Positions 22,831 to 35,111 of a DNA stretch of 64,000 nt are shown here, piece by piece (the first letter of the stretch is position 1; every line of letters starts with the position of its first letter). The stretch is taken from assembly GCF_020921035.1 (NCBI RefSeq), contig NC_063153.1:9362001-9426000 (forward strand). The letters run 5' to 3'. This DNA is from Rhodamnia argentea (lineage: Eukaryota > Streptophyta > Magnoliopsida > Myrtales > Myrtaceae). The notes beneath the pieces are model-generated. The model was given only the letters and a program-made list of their open reading frames with translations, was not told the origin of the DNA and did not search any database. Made by a program: the position numbers and the translations under genes.

Positions 22831-25139
22831 CACTTTCTCAAAATTAAATGTACAATTATAGTAAATGAGGGAATTCAGTGTAGGGCGGACAAGAATTATA
22901 TCAAGATATTTGTTATTTAATGTGATTATTTTGGATTCAACAAGAAAGTTCAAAAGTTCAAATTCTCGCCATATAAACCCGAGTTTGGATGATTTTATCC
23001 TTTTAATCTCTTTCAAAAAGTAAGAAATTATATCACCAAATTCCCAAAGCAAGTGTGCTCTGCTCACAAAACTCTCACGAGCACGACAAGAATGTGACAG
23101 CAGAAGGACCTATGAACATTGCACTTTGAAGAAGCCATTCCAAGTTAAGCTCGTGCAAGATACAAGGGAAGAGGGACCATGGAAGCAAGACAGAGTCCAA
23201 GCTAGCTCAACAACATCCCGGGGAAGCCGGAGCCGTCCGAATGGAAATCCATACGGTCCTCGCGAAAGAACCTTCGGTGAAGAGATGATCCCTCGATTCA
23301 GCGACGACATCGCATGAACAGTGGACGGGGCCGCCGGACAAGTTCCAACTTGTCCCGCCTTCATTAGCATTAGGAAATAAGAATTCGAAAGAGACAGCAG
23401 CTCGAACGCGAACCAGAACATCAGATCGAGCATTAGGACACACCCGATGCAGGCTTGGCAATCACAGCAGCAACCTTAGCTTGGAAAAGACAAAGCCAGA
23501 TTCATGAATAATCTCCGAAACCGTATCTATCCGGAAGAGGGTCATCTAAAGTGCTAATGATCGTGCTAGAGAAAAGTATTATCGCCATTGCCAATGATCT
23601 TTTCAATCGAAGCCTTGGCAAGCTTTCTTAATTTGGAAATTTCTCTCCATGAATAAGGAGAGGAAGCTGTAATGGGGAAGAGGAATAATAGCTCCTCCCC
23701 TTTTGGTTTGTCAATGTCAATCCAAAGCTACCCAAAGGGAACCAGCACTTTGCATCCCAAAATAAAAAAAATCATGTTTTTTTTTAAATTACAAAAATTG
23801 TCCATATTTTTTTTTTGCAATTACAATTTAAAAAAAAATTATAAGAAACAAGTTTCCTATATTGGATTAAATATGGAAGCGTTTTACCAATATGACCTGA
23901 TCGGTTTATGGGTCGAGAAATTTACATTACAATAAATATGTCATGATTATGATCCGACCCATACATTTGACCGGTCGAACATTAATGGCTGATACTCTCA
24001 CCGTTAATTTCTCCGAAATCGAAGGCATCCCAATTATTTAAGTGGGACTATCCCTTTTTGCTTGGGCTGAGATTTCTCCTGTAATTTCAGCAAGACCAGC
24101 TAAATGGATAGATGTCTGTCTTCACGGGATTGAGTATCAAACCAGACGTTTGATAAGACTCATCAAAAAGCAATAAGACAACCCTAACTAGTAACTCCCT
24201 CAGGCTTTCCATCCAAGAATAGGACTAAAATCATGTGCAAAAGAGAGTTGTGTAAGGAAGGGAAGGACATCGCCATGGCGCACGTTAACACCCATGCGAG
24301 GAAAAAAAAAAACAAAGTCTCCGGACGAGAATGCCCCTCGCCGTGGCGTGGAAAGGCATCGCGCGGTGCGGTGCGGCCCCGCCGGCAGGCCAAGGATTGG
24401 TCGGCCGGTGAGGTGGAGATTGATTTGAGACGCGGCATGCTCCGAGAGCCTATTTGTTCTACTTCTCAATTTCTCAAAATGCTATGTTTATGGGAGACTT
24501 AATAATAACTGCCGTCGACCTCATATTTTTAAAAATAAAGGATAAGTGTGTTGGAAGTCCCCGAAAACATAATCAGATGGTGTAACCGAGCCCTAAAATT
24601 TCAAAGAAAGCGAAATCGGATCTTAAAGACTCGTCGAATCGATGAAATCAAATCCCTTCCATCGATTGTACTTTTTGAAAATTTTAGAATTCAATTACAA
24701 CTTTGTGACAAGTTGTGAAACTCGATTGTGAGATTTAAAAATTTTAGGGTTTGATTTGTATTTTCGCGGTAAGTTTTTGTTTTACCCACAAGGTAAAAAA
24801 AAAAAAACAAATGGGAGAGACTTTTGATTGTCCTGTCACAAAAAAAGGCCTTGCGAGCCTCACCAAGAAAGAGCGGCTGAATAGAGGTTGGGGTTTGCTA
24901 GCGACCCCTACCCCGTCCTCCACCGATAGCGACCCCTACCATCCTCTTTTTAAATTATTTTATATATATTTATATGTATATAAAATTAATGTACAACTTC
25001 ATGAAAAATATGTAAACTTTATAAATAAGAGGAGCTTGAAATAATTTAACGTCGTGTTCTTGACGTGCAAGCAAACCCGAGAGAACGACATCTGGTGTCT
25101 GACGAACTGTGAGCCTCTCTGCTCAAGATAAATTTTAGG

Positions 25140-25400
25140 CCGAAATTAGAGATTTGATCGGTTTTCGTTCCGGTCCGATTTTCAGCCGCTCCAATAGAAT
25201 CGGTAGATTGTTATAAGGTGATAAACTCGTGCTTTAATTTTAATATATAAGCTAAAATTAAGTTTGCGTTTAAGGAAAAAAAATAGGATTAAATAATAGC
25301 TGGTCCGATCCGGCGGGTCCTGTTCCTTCTAGAACAGGGAATCGGATCGAAAATCACCCATTCTCCGTCCGGATCGATTCGGTTTTTTTCATCTCTAGTC
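25140..25400. repeat. 'gaaccgg' dispersed repeat copy
   Basis: Contains repeated ggtccgat / aatcggatcg / gatccgg phrases and ends at ttcatctctagt. It is related to 9165-9330 and 52870-53160. Non-coding. Confidence 0.4.
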
Positions 25401-26065
25401 GGAACCCGACTCACGAGCCGTGTCAGAACGCCCATCCAAGAACTCAATTTGTAGGTTTGGGTAGATCACGTGTATGTAAAAAGCATGCACATCACCTAAA
25501 TAAGTTACGAGCCACGACCGTTTCTAACAACTACGCTTCTCCATATACCTCGATCCTTTTTTTTTTAATTGAATTTTTCTTTTTCAACATATTTTGGAAA
25601 GATGATGCTTTCCCGACAATTCCGTCAGAAGCGGTACAATCTTAACCGTAGTTTCACGTATCATCACCGCGTATTTTACATAAAGTACTCGTTGATTGGG
25701 ATATCGTGCGATAAAAAAAATAATCATATTATTGTCCGACTGTCGAGTTAGTATTTTTTTTTCTTTTTTGAAAAAGAGTACTGAATACCTACTTTCAATT
25801 TTTTTTTTTTTAAGAGCAGCTGTTGTTTTCAGTAAAATCTTCCTTTTAGATACTTTTTTTTTTTTTTTTTTTCAGACATGTCCTGTCCTGGCTCTTCCTC
25901 TCTTACTTTTTGCATTGCTTTCTCTACCGAGCGCGGAAGTCGAATCCCCGCAACTTTATCGTACCCTGAATCCCTTTTAGTTACTTGACGGGTCCCCATC
26001 GTGTAATTTTTTCTTCTTTTTTCCAATTGTGATAGGAAATAAAAAAAACATATAAATGAAAAAGA

Positions 26066-26092
26066 AGAGAGAGAGAGAGAGAGAGAGAGAGA
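26066..26092. repeat. (GA)n microsatellite
   Basis: Roughly 13 uninterrupted GA units, 780 bp upstream of the KIX-protein start codon. Confidence 0.9.
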
Positions 26093-26869
26093 CTCGTGGG
26101 GGGCTAGGGGAAGCAGGCATGTGGATGAGTGGGGGACACGCCCAAGCCATCATATCAATTCAAACCTTCCCCCCCCCTCTCTCTTCCCCAAATAATTGAG
26201 TGCCTGGTCTCGACAACTAAATATAATGATTAAGAAAAAAAAGAAGAAAAAATTAAGAGAAGAATCATAGTATTTTGATCAAAAATAGGAAGATGCCTGC
26301 CCATCAAAGATGGAAACATACCGAGCTTTGGGAAAAAAAAGAGTTGGATTATGCTCTCTTGTAACGAGAAAACCATACTCAAAAGCATGGATTTTTTTTC
26401 CAATTTTTCTGGGATTATCTTCTGCATCTTCTGTTTGAGGAATGTTGTGGGGGGGCGGCCGGGGGGTGTCTGTTTAAGATAACGTGACGAGCAGATTTCA
26501 ACCAAAAACATCAATTCCTTCTTCTTTTTCTTAATAATGGAAATGGGTCCTCTTCAACTGCGCTCTCTGCTCTGCACCAAAAAAAATTGTTTCCTCTCGC
26601 TCTGTCTCTGTCTCTCTCTTTCCATCTCTTCCCCCATACGTCTTTGCTTAGTTTTTGTACTGCGCTGATCAGAAAAAAGCGTGAGAGCGAGTGCTCAGAG
26701 TCACAAGGAAGGAGGAGGGAGGAGGAGGAGGAGGAGGAGGAGGCTGAGGTCACCGCAAGTTACCGCGAAGCTTTGATTTTTTTTTTTTCCTTCACATTCC
26801 TCGCGAGGAAGCGGAGCTCTCTGTTTCGTTCCATATTGCTGTGCGTTCCCTGTTCTTTTCTTGGAGAGG

Positions 26870-28570
26870 ATGCCTAGACCTGGCCCGAGACCTTACGAAT
26901 GCGTTAGGAAAGCTTGGCACAGTGAGAGGCACCAACCCATTAGAGGTTCTCTCATCCAGGAAATTTTTAGGTCCGTCTTTTTGACTTTCGACTGTTTCCT
27001 CCTTTTCCGCTTTGTTTTCTTCTGGAAAATGCTTTGTCTGGGTTGGTTGTAATATGTGCTGGTTTGTTGCAAATCTTTAGAGTCGTGAACGAGGTTCATA
27101 GCTCGTCTACGAAGAAGAACAAAGAATGGCAAGAGAAGCTTCCTGTTGTTGCCCTGAAAGCTGAAGAAATCATGTACTCCAAAGCTAATTCCGAGGTACT
27201 TGTAATTCTTTCTTTGTTCTCCAACCTCGAAGTATTCTGTCGACAGAGAATTTCAGCAATTGAACCTAGTCTTGTACATAGTGGAGGGTGTGCATTGATT
27301 GATTTCTTTTTGGCTATCTCGAAAACATTCGGAATAGGCAGAGTACATGGATCTTGAAACGCTTCTGGAGCGTACAAACGATGCTATCAACACAATAATC
27401 AGACTTGATGAGAGTGCAGAAACTGGAGAGCTACTTCAGCCATGCATTGAAGGTTACAAAACCTGAGTTCATCTTTTTTTTTTTCTTTTTTCTGGTTTTC
27501 TTGTAAAGGTCTCGCCTTCATCTTCCTTGTGATTGGGTTCTTGCAATGTATGGTATATCTTGCTTTGTTGGTGTGGATTCTCGAGTTGCAATGTCTATGT
27601 TCAGGCTCACTTTGTTGTGTGATGTGATGTGATTTCCTATGTTCTCTCTCCTAATGTCGTTTGCATCCAAGCTAATTTTTCCGACCCTTCACCTTTCTAA
27701 GTCAAATTGTATAATCCGTTGATTCTCTTTTTGTGATTCCTTATGGCTGTTCTTGTAGCGGCCCTTACTCTCGGCTGCACTCCGAGAAGAGCCTCGAGGA
27801 GCCAAAGGAACAATAGCCCTCAGCGATATCTGAGAGCGAATTCTCAAGAACAGACCGGTGATCCTCATGCCATTATGGAGAAGTCTAGTCCAGGAAATCA
27901 GACTATTACTTCAGACCCGGTTTTGTTGTATCTGAATCATTCGAGATTTGAGCCTATTAATTCAGCTAAACCGAACTACACATCTTTTAACCGTACTTTG
28001 AACCAGGCGTCACCCACCCAAGCTCACACTGCATCGAAATCGTACTCGGTTTATCCCTTGTATTATCACGGCAGTCGCCCCCAAACCGAAAGAAATCTAT
28101 CCCATTTCGGAGCAGTGTGCTCCCAGTCCAACACCGTGGGAAATTTTCAAAGCTACCCAGTTGAAAACTTAGATGCATCAGCTATATTCAAGCCGCCTCC
28201 TGAGATTGGTTGCGATCTGTCTTTGCGATTGGGCCCTCATTTGGCCGATGGCATTGGTGCCAAAAGAAGTCAGCCTCGAGAGATTGTAGATGTGGGCCGC
28301 GATAGTGCTCGGGAAGTGAACATATTTTGTGACCAAAGACGGGGAAGAGATTGCAAACTCCCATTCTTACGCTGGGAAAATGCAGATCATCCGTCTACCA
28401 TGTTCTTGACCAAGAGGAGTTTCCAGCTTGAGCAATCGAAAGTTGACCAGCCTGTGAGAAAGAAGAGTGCTCTCTGTGGTTATTATGTGGAGGATCACCA
28501 GTGTTGTTGGCAACCAAAGCATCCGCCGCCCAAGCATAAGGATGAAACATTGAGAAGCTCAGGTTTGTAG
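26870..28570 (+). CDS. Plant protein with N-terminal KIX domain
   Basis: Four coding exons, 26870-26970, 27081-27195, 27338-27452 and 27759-28570, join in phase to 380 residues. The first three encode residues about 12-105, which align by eye with the KIX domain of transcriptional coactivators. VRKAWHSERHQPIRGSLIQE corresponds to the first helix (VRKxWHE...LR), and KAEEIMYSKANSEAEYMDL to the KVExDMYExANSxxEYxxL helix of animal CBP/p300. KIX domains bind transactivation peptides, so a nuclear transcription-related role is inferred. The last exon (about 270 residues) is polar, rich in Ser, Asn, Gln and Pro, and has no domain I recognise; it contains a Cys/His-poor segment with the phrase IGCDLSLRLGP. 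No acetyltransferase or other catalytic part is present. The 5' leader has a GAG-repeat tract near 26710-26740. Confidence 0.8.
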
Positions 28571-31024
28571 ATTGACCATTCTCGGTGTATGTGGCTTAAA
28601 TCTTCTGTGAAGAGCTAGCTTAACATGTAGTGGCAAATGAACCCGCTAGTTTCCGTAGGATCGGCAGTGCTAATGTGTAAGCCGAACTTATAGTGTTTCG
28701 GTAAGCTCCTGACTAAGCATATGGTTGTACAAAATTAGCATGCATTAGCTATGCAACTTCAGTGAACAAATCTGATGGAACGACTTCTGATGATAAAGTA
28801 GGACTGCTAGATTATGTGGGGGAGAAGATATGAAACAGGTCTGCTTTTGTTGGTGATGCTCTATAATGTCATGCGAGAGTCGTAGGTACTGGGTGGACAG
28901 AGTTGATAGTGTAAATATGAATGAAGCAGAGAGGACAGATGCAATGTATCCACTGCATGCATGCCTGCTAACTTGTGGAGGTTGGTACAGAGACTGGGCT
29001 TTCGCCCATCTGATCCTTGGGGGTGGATCCCCTGCTGGTGATTCTCCTTGTTTTTTTTTTTTTTTTTTTTTTTTGGGCTTGGCATGTTTATGAAGGATTC
29101 ACATGCAAAACCAATAACCCAAAATTTGAAAGAGCAAGAAAAATTGGTGGAAATCATGTGGAAAGTGTTGAGATGCACGTGAGAGTTGTGTTAAAAAAGT
29201 CTTGCATCGAAGAGTTTGGCGTGACGTGAAGCAGTTAATATATCCAATTCGGTCGATAACTCGATTGTTTTAAGCTTTCGAGTGAAGACGGGTTCGACTG
29301 GATATTTTGATGAGCTTGGATTTGGACTTTCTTTTGATAATTTTTTTTTTTTAACCAAAGGTATTCGGTTTCTGCTGTATCCTCCCAACAGAAAGGAGGT
29401 AGGGTAGGGGCAAGCCTCAACTGATAATTTAGGAAAAGAAACTGCCAATGGGTTGTCGCCTCGGTGGGTAGCAAGCGGGGGGGCCCCCGTTTGCGATGGG
29501 TCGAGTGGTGGCAGGAAAGATTTGATTTCGTGTTGAAAATTCGTGGGGGAGTTAAAAAGTATGGACGGGGCTTTTTTTTTTTTTGTTTGGGGGAGTGAAG
29601 TTGTGGGGGCTGGTGGGACGATGGACGATGGACATGATGGTGGTGTGTACTCCTTTGGCTTTTGCTTTCTGAAGAGGGCCGATGTGATCTGTGGGACTGG
29701 AGAGAGAGAGAGAGATGAAAGCGATATGGGCAGGTGTATGTGGTTCGGTTTTGGGCCTTTTGCCCTTTCTTGGATGATGATCGATCGTGTCCCATTGACT
29801 TTTGTGTGGTTTCTGGTGAGAACACCCGCAAGAAAGTAGGTTCGGAACACTCAAACCGATCGACCTCTCTCTCTCTCTCTCGTTAAGTAATCCGCGAGTC
29901 GCAGCCGAGGCGAAGTGAGGTGACCCGTATGCGCAGCTCTTTTCCGTTCAGCTCACTTCACACGGGCGGTTAGATCGGGTGGTGGCGGTGGTTTGAACAC
30001 GGGGATTTTTGGCGGGTACTTTCGGGCTACGTTAGCGAGCCGTCGGATCGCATGAGTACTCATGTTAGCGCCTAGCCTACGCCACACGAGTCGTCGGCTC
30101 ACTTGGAATCCACATGATCCAATGGATGGCTCATGCGAGTTGGGGCTGATAAAAGATCGGGAAGTCCCTGGCCTACTTCTAGCAGTAAAGCCCAATTAAC
30201 AGCCAACGGTTGCTGCTGGCTGTGCACTCATTTATGGGTTGCTTCAATGGGCACATGTAGGTTTATAACGCCATGGAGGTGGTGGCGAATAATAGCAGAT
30301 GAGAAAAACATGGTGGGGATAAGTTGGGGGATAAATATGAAAAATCAGAGAGACTATCACCTCGGTGATCGAGGTCAATGCTGTCGACGTCTGTTCAAGA
30401 TCGATGTTGACCACCTTCGAAGACCTCAGATCCGAGGCCGCCGATGTCGTCGACAGTGCACCAACCTTAGATCTTGAGGTTAGAGGGAGATGAAGGGCTA
30501 CGGTAGTGGCGATTGTGGCGGTGAGAGGTAAATGGCAATGGTTTCGAAGTTGCTGCTGTCGTCATGGGTGATGATTTCGAACCTTCAATGTGGTCGAAGG
30601 ATCAAATACGGGCCCAAATACGGAGCCTTTTCTTTTTTGTGGTGTATTCTTTGTCTACTTTAGTTCACTCCACATAAGTCGTTAATTCGCGTTATAGATG
30701 ACGTGCGATCCACATGATCTAAGAGCTCGTAAGAAATGGAGACTGAGAACATTACAAAAGGACTTCTTGAAGAATCGGTAGTGGAGCTAGCTTTTTGCCA
30801 CGAAAAGAAAGAAAGTCGCGAGTCCAAATTTCTCTGATTCTGTACTCTATTTGACCTAGACTTCTTCTGTCTTCGTGTTTTCGAACGATCTATGCTTAAA
30901 TCCTAAATGAGTTGTTAACGGCAGATTAACTAAATTGAACGTGGTAAGAATGTCATATGTATTCCAAATTATTTATGATAGAGTAGACTATTCATGGCAA
31001 GAATGGCTACTCCTTGCCCTCCAC
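28571..31024. other. 3' flank of the KIX gene and intergenic DNA
   Basis: No gene recognised. There is a T26 run near 29048-29073 and a CT microsatellite near 29865-29881. Phrases shared between about 30080-30125 and 30670-30720 ('gagtcgt...gatccacatgat') hint at an old repeat. Frames of up to 219 codons on the minus strand (29.2-29.85 kb) overlap each other and look like chance. Confidence 0.4.
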
Positions 31025-31210
31025 AAAAATAACCGAAAAAAGTACAAAAAAAAAATCATAAACTTATTGTATTGGTACCAATTCGGTCCTAAGCTTTTTA
31101 ATTTAACCAATTTAGTCATAAACATTTTTTTCATTGATACCAATTGAGTCCATCCGACCCATTTAGGTCGAAAATTGCTGATGTGGACGTTGGCTACCTT
31201 ATATGGGATA
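31025..31210 (+). repeat. Family 1 foldback repeat, left half only
   Basis: Contains the family wording 'ggtaccaattcggtcctaag', 'aaccaatttagtcataaac', 'accaattgagtccatccgac' and 'gaaaattgctgatgtggacg'. The matching right arm is not present downstream, so this is a truncated copy. Confidence 0.6.
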
Positions 31211-31343
31211 GCTGGGTGTAGACTTTTTTTTATTTTTCTAAAAATTTTAATTTGTTATTGATTTTTTTCTTTTCTTTTCTTATTCTCTTTTCCTTCTTTT
31301 TTTTTTTTTTTTCTGAGCTTCGTCGAGCTCTCAAGCCACTTGT

Positions 31344-31500
31344 TGATGGTCAGGGCGAGGCGGAGGCGACCATGGCCTTTTTTTTTTCTCATACTTTCCC
31401 CAAGAATAACTATTTACCGTGGCTGCCTGGTGATGGTCAGGGCAAGGTGAAGGCGGCCATGGCCTTTTTTTTTTTGTACTTTTTTCCAAGAATTACTATT
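31344..31500 (+). repeat. 87-bp imperfect tandem duplication
   Basis: The block tgatggtcagggcgaggcgg...ccatggcc followed by a T-run and 'caagaataactatt' at 31344 repeats at 31431 with a few substitutions. It lies beside the truncated family 1 repeat and looks like part of a repeat core. Confidence 0.75.
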
Positions 31501-31949
31501 CACTCCTATTAATAAGGCGACAAAATTGTCTATAACTCTGAATTTATATTATCAATCACCTTAATCTATAGCAAGTCTTTGGTTTAATTGCCAAAGTTTA
31601 AAAAAAAAGAAAAGCAAAAAGAAAAGGGGGTGTTGAAAACTATTCGGAACGCGAAGGAGGAATTTCATATGGCAAGAGAAAAATGGCGTTGTATCCTGTT
31701 GAGCATGCATGCCGTATCCCCGCAAGAGAAGGGAAGTCGTAGATGTCCTTGAGCTGGAAAAGATCTCTCAGCCTAGGGTTTTACTCATTTTTAATTACTA
31801 ATTAAATAATAATAACAGCAATACCCCCTCTGTCAAAGATAAGAAAATTTCTTCATGAGTTACCCGATTCATTCATTTATTTATTTAATGAAAGATTAGA
31901 GTGATAATGCTGTTCTAAATGTCTTCACTTGGAAAGGAGACGAAAAACG

Positions 31950-32430
31950 TCGTTTTTTTTTAAGAAAAAATTTCATATAAGAGGCTGAAGTGGATCTTGT
32001 TTCAAAATAAGATCCTAAAGTGCTCAAATTATTTCAAAAAAGAGCTTGACCAATTGGTATTTTCATCCTTTACTTTTCTTTTTCTTTTTCTTTTTCCTCC
32101 CCTCCCCACCCTTGGCCATCGTTGGCCTTAGCCCACCCTTGCCCGGGTGGCGGTGAGCTACCCTCGCTCGGGCCAACGCCGGCGAGGGTTGCCCTTGCTA
32201 AACGCCGACCCGGGCGAGGGTAGCCTTGTGCTGGCTCAAGCGAGGCGGGCAATGGCCTGGGTAGGGGAGGGGAGAAAAAAAAAAGAGAAAAAAAAAAAAA
32301 GTAAAGGACAAAAATGCATTTTGACTTGGCCGTTCATCGAAGCAATTTGAGCACTTTAGGCCCTTGTTTTAAATAACGTCAACTTCAAGTCATTATTTAA
32401 GAAAATGAGGACACTTTAGGTTTTTTGTTT
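31950..32430. mobile_element. Inverted-repeat element, family 2, with GC-rich core
   Basis: The left arm (gaggctgaagtggatcttgt, aagatcctaaagtgctcaaa, attttcatcctttac) pairs with the right arm in reverse complement (gtaaaggacaaaaatgc, caatttgagcactttaggcc, ttaaataacgtcaacttcaa). The core (32100-32265) is GC-rich with its own inverted 'cccgggcgagggtagcc' type blocks. No protein-coding capacity is seen. Confidence 0.65.
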
Positions 32431-33424
32431 TGTTTTAATTCTCCCCTTTATTTATTGAATTTTCTCCTCAAAACACATAACGACATAATCAGCTCTATTT
32501 GATGATCTTTACAAAAGACATTTCATACTATATTAGAAATTAGGTTTAATGACCCGAAAGTGCTTCTAATGGGGGGTAAGTGATTCCAGGTTCCATGCAA
32601 GTTTCACACATCGAAACATGTTTTGAAACTTGACCCATACTGTGCATACCTTGTATTTTGAAACCCATTTTGTCACAAATTTCAGGATCTATCCAAGTTT
32701 TATATGTATTCTTAATTAATGACTGGAGTGAATCACCACCTTAAATGATCACTCATTTCTTGCTACAATCCATCGATCACAACTCATATTTACACACACG
32801 ATTAAATATGAAATATAAAAAAGATAAAAATCTCAGTCATACATATCGTCGAAAATGGAAGCTCAAATTAGTCGTTCCATATTATACATTCATCATCGGA
32901 TGCTATGGAAAACGGCATAATTGTTCAAAGACATATAACAAGAAAAACACAAAACCGTGTTACATATTCCAAGTTCCACCTACTTGGATCCTAGTACATA
33001 TCTTTGGAATATACTCCTTAATTTTTGGAACCCGAAATCTATCATGGATACTTTGGAATCATGTTCACCCCTCGCTTTCGGATCTTGTTTTGACTCGGGT
33101 AGGTGCGTGCTTTAAATCACTATATTAATAGAATAATTCACTCATAAAAGATGGCTTTTTTTAATCCACAATTTTGACAAAAAATATTATATAAATAAAA
33201 TGGAGAAGTTGGTCCAAAACAAGAGCTAATGAATGCGGGGAGTGGGTGGGGGTTTGGGCGTGGGGCGTTTAGGAGAGAGAGACTAATCACATCTAAACTA
33301 AAGGATGCGTATCAAGTATCTTTCAACCTCCATTTTTCCAGCAGAAATCTCAATGGGCATTACCTTCTAAAGATGAATAATGGTGTTATATTATTAAACA
33401 ATAGCAACTAGTATTTTGAAATTT
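32431..33424. other. Intergenic, no gene seen
   Basis: AT-rich. One 127-codon frame (32745-33128, +) has no domain I recognise and no supporting context. I do not call it a gene. Confidence 0.4.
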
Positions 33425-33800
33425 TCCACGTATCCGGGAGAATTACCAAAATTTTTTTAAACATATTGTAATTTTGCCAATTCAGTCCTAAACTCTTTTT
33501 TTTTTGTTATCAAATTGATTCCTAAATCTTTTGCAATTCTGCCAATTCAGTCCATTTAACAAATTGGTGCTAACATGACACTTTTTTTTTTTTAATAATA
33601 CATCCAATTTCAATTATTTTTTAATCTATTTTTTATAGGGTTTGGGTCAGCAACCCTGCTGGCCCAAACCTTAAAAAAAAAAAAAGATATAAAAATTTAT
33701 TCAAAATTTATTTTAAAAATATTTAAAAATTATCAAAATTTTGTTGTCAGTGCGGGCAGTACCATATTAGTGCCGGCTAGCTAAATAGATAAGGGCCCAA
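33425..33800 (+). repeat. Family 1 foldback repeat, incomplete
   Basis: Left-arm wording (ggagaattaccaaaattttt, tgccaattcagtcctaaact, tgccaattcagtccatttaa) is clear. The right side ends around 'tagtgccggctagctaaatag' without the usual reverse-complement tail. Confidence 0.5.
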
Positions 33801-33965
33801 ATTTACCGTTGGAAAACATTTTTAGGATTTAGATCAAATAGAAAAATGAGTCAATACAAAAATCTTACCATATTCAATGGTACATCTATATTAAGTTAAA
33901 AAAATGACTTCCACTTTTACAATTTTTTTTCATTTTTCAAAACTACATACGTAGGCTCAAGACTC

Positions 33966-34314
33966 TTGCTACTAGGCTTGGGACTTCAAGGCTTGCTTGG
34001 CCCCTCGGCAGCTATGCTTGGCCCCTTGGCAGCTATGCTTGGATCCCCGGCAATCGGCATATGTGCCCGAGACTCCAATGGTCGGGCTTGGGTACCTTGC
34101 TCTCGAACCCAAGTCGTCAACAAACGCTCTTTGGTTCCCCGAGGCCGATTCAGGACCCCCGTGTGATCGAATGACACTATAGTGTGCCCGAGACTCCAAC
34201 GGTCGGGCTTGGGTACCCTGCTCTCGAACTCAAGTCGTCAACAAACAGTCTTTGGTTCCCGAGGCCGATTCGGGACCCCAAGTGTGATTGAATGACACCG
34301 TAGTATAACGGGAA
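33966..34314 (+). repeat. Minisatellite: 21-bp units followed by two 131-bp units
   Basis: Around 33990-34060 a unit of about 21 bp (gcttggcccctcggcagctat) occurs three times with decay. Then a 131-bp unit beginning gtgcccgagactccaa occurs at 34063 and 34194. The second copy is about 90% identical and runs to about 34314. The two units share 'gcttgg' phrases, which suggests stepwise amplification. Confidence 0.8.
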
Positions 34315-34440
34315 TAAAGTATTTCCGACATGGACATCCACGTGTATTCACATGTCTAACCTTGACTAAATTGGCCAAATTTTTCTGCATAAGTTCACGT
34401 GGGCATCTATATGTTTTATCCACACCATACTTTGGCATCG

Positions 34441-35111
34441 AGAGAAGTGTCAAAAAAGTCCTAAACCTATTACATTAGTGCCAATTCAGTCCTAAACCTT
34501 TTTTTGGTGCCAATTCAGTCCTAAACCTTTTATATTGGTGTCAATTAAGTCCTAAACCTTTTATTAGTGCCAATTCAGTCCTAAAGCTTTTATAATAGTG
34601 CCAATTTAGTCCTAAAAATTTTGTATTTATGCCAATTGAGTTAATCCGACCAATTTTGATCGAAAATCGCTGACGTGGACATCGATTGTCCTACATGGCA
34701 CGATTATCGCTAACTTGGAATTTTTTAAATATTATTTTAATATTTTAAATAATTTTTTAAGCATTTTTTTGGTTTTTTTCAAAATTATTTTTAAAAATTA
34801 TTTAAAATATCAAAAAAATATTTAAAAAAATCCACGTTAGCGCCAACCGTGCCACGTAGGATAATTGATGTCCATACTAGTGATTTCCAATCAAAATTGG
34901 CCGAATTGACTCAATTGACATAAATACAAAATTTTTAGGACTAAATTAGCACTATTACAAAAGGTTTAGGACTGAATTGGCACTAATAAAAGGTTTAGGA
35001 CTTAATTGGCACCAATACAAAAGGTTTAGGACTGAATTGGCACCAAAAAAAGGTTTAGGACTGAATTGGCACTAATGTAATAGGTTTAGGACTTTTTTGA
35101 CACTTTTCCCC
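34441..35111. mobile_element. Complete 671-bp foldback element (family 1) with perfect 10-bp target duplication
   Basis: The identical decamer tttggcatcg sits at 34431-34440 and 35112-35121, directly outside the element. The arms are nearly perfect inverted repeats of about 300 bp starting at gtgtcaaaaaagtcctaaac. Each arm contains about five degenerate direct copies of a roughly 27-30-bp unit (gtgccaattcagtcctaaac plus a T-run). The centre is AT-rich (around 34720-34830). A 10-bp duplication suits Mutator-like (MULE) insertion. No transposase is encoded. Confidence 0.85.

Larger units (their letters stand above)
20291..26500. other. Intergenic, no gene recognised
   Basis: GC-rich blocks (20350-20700, 22000-22650, 24250-24450) alternate with AT-rich DNA. 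Many frames of 60-140 codons occur on both strands, but none has a recognisable domain or supporting splice structure. Two G-box-like ACGTG sites (20385, 20465) sit in the first block with no gene obviously attached. Confidence 0.4.

Noticed and set aside
29191-29850. 219-codon minus-strand frame
   Set aside because: Several overlapping frames of similar length occur here; composition is Ser/Pro/Lys-rich with poly-Lys from T-runs, and there is no domain or splice support.
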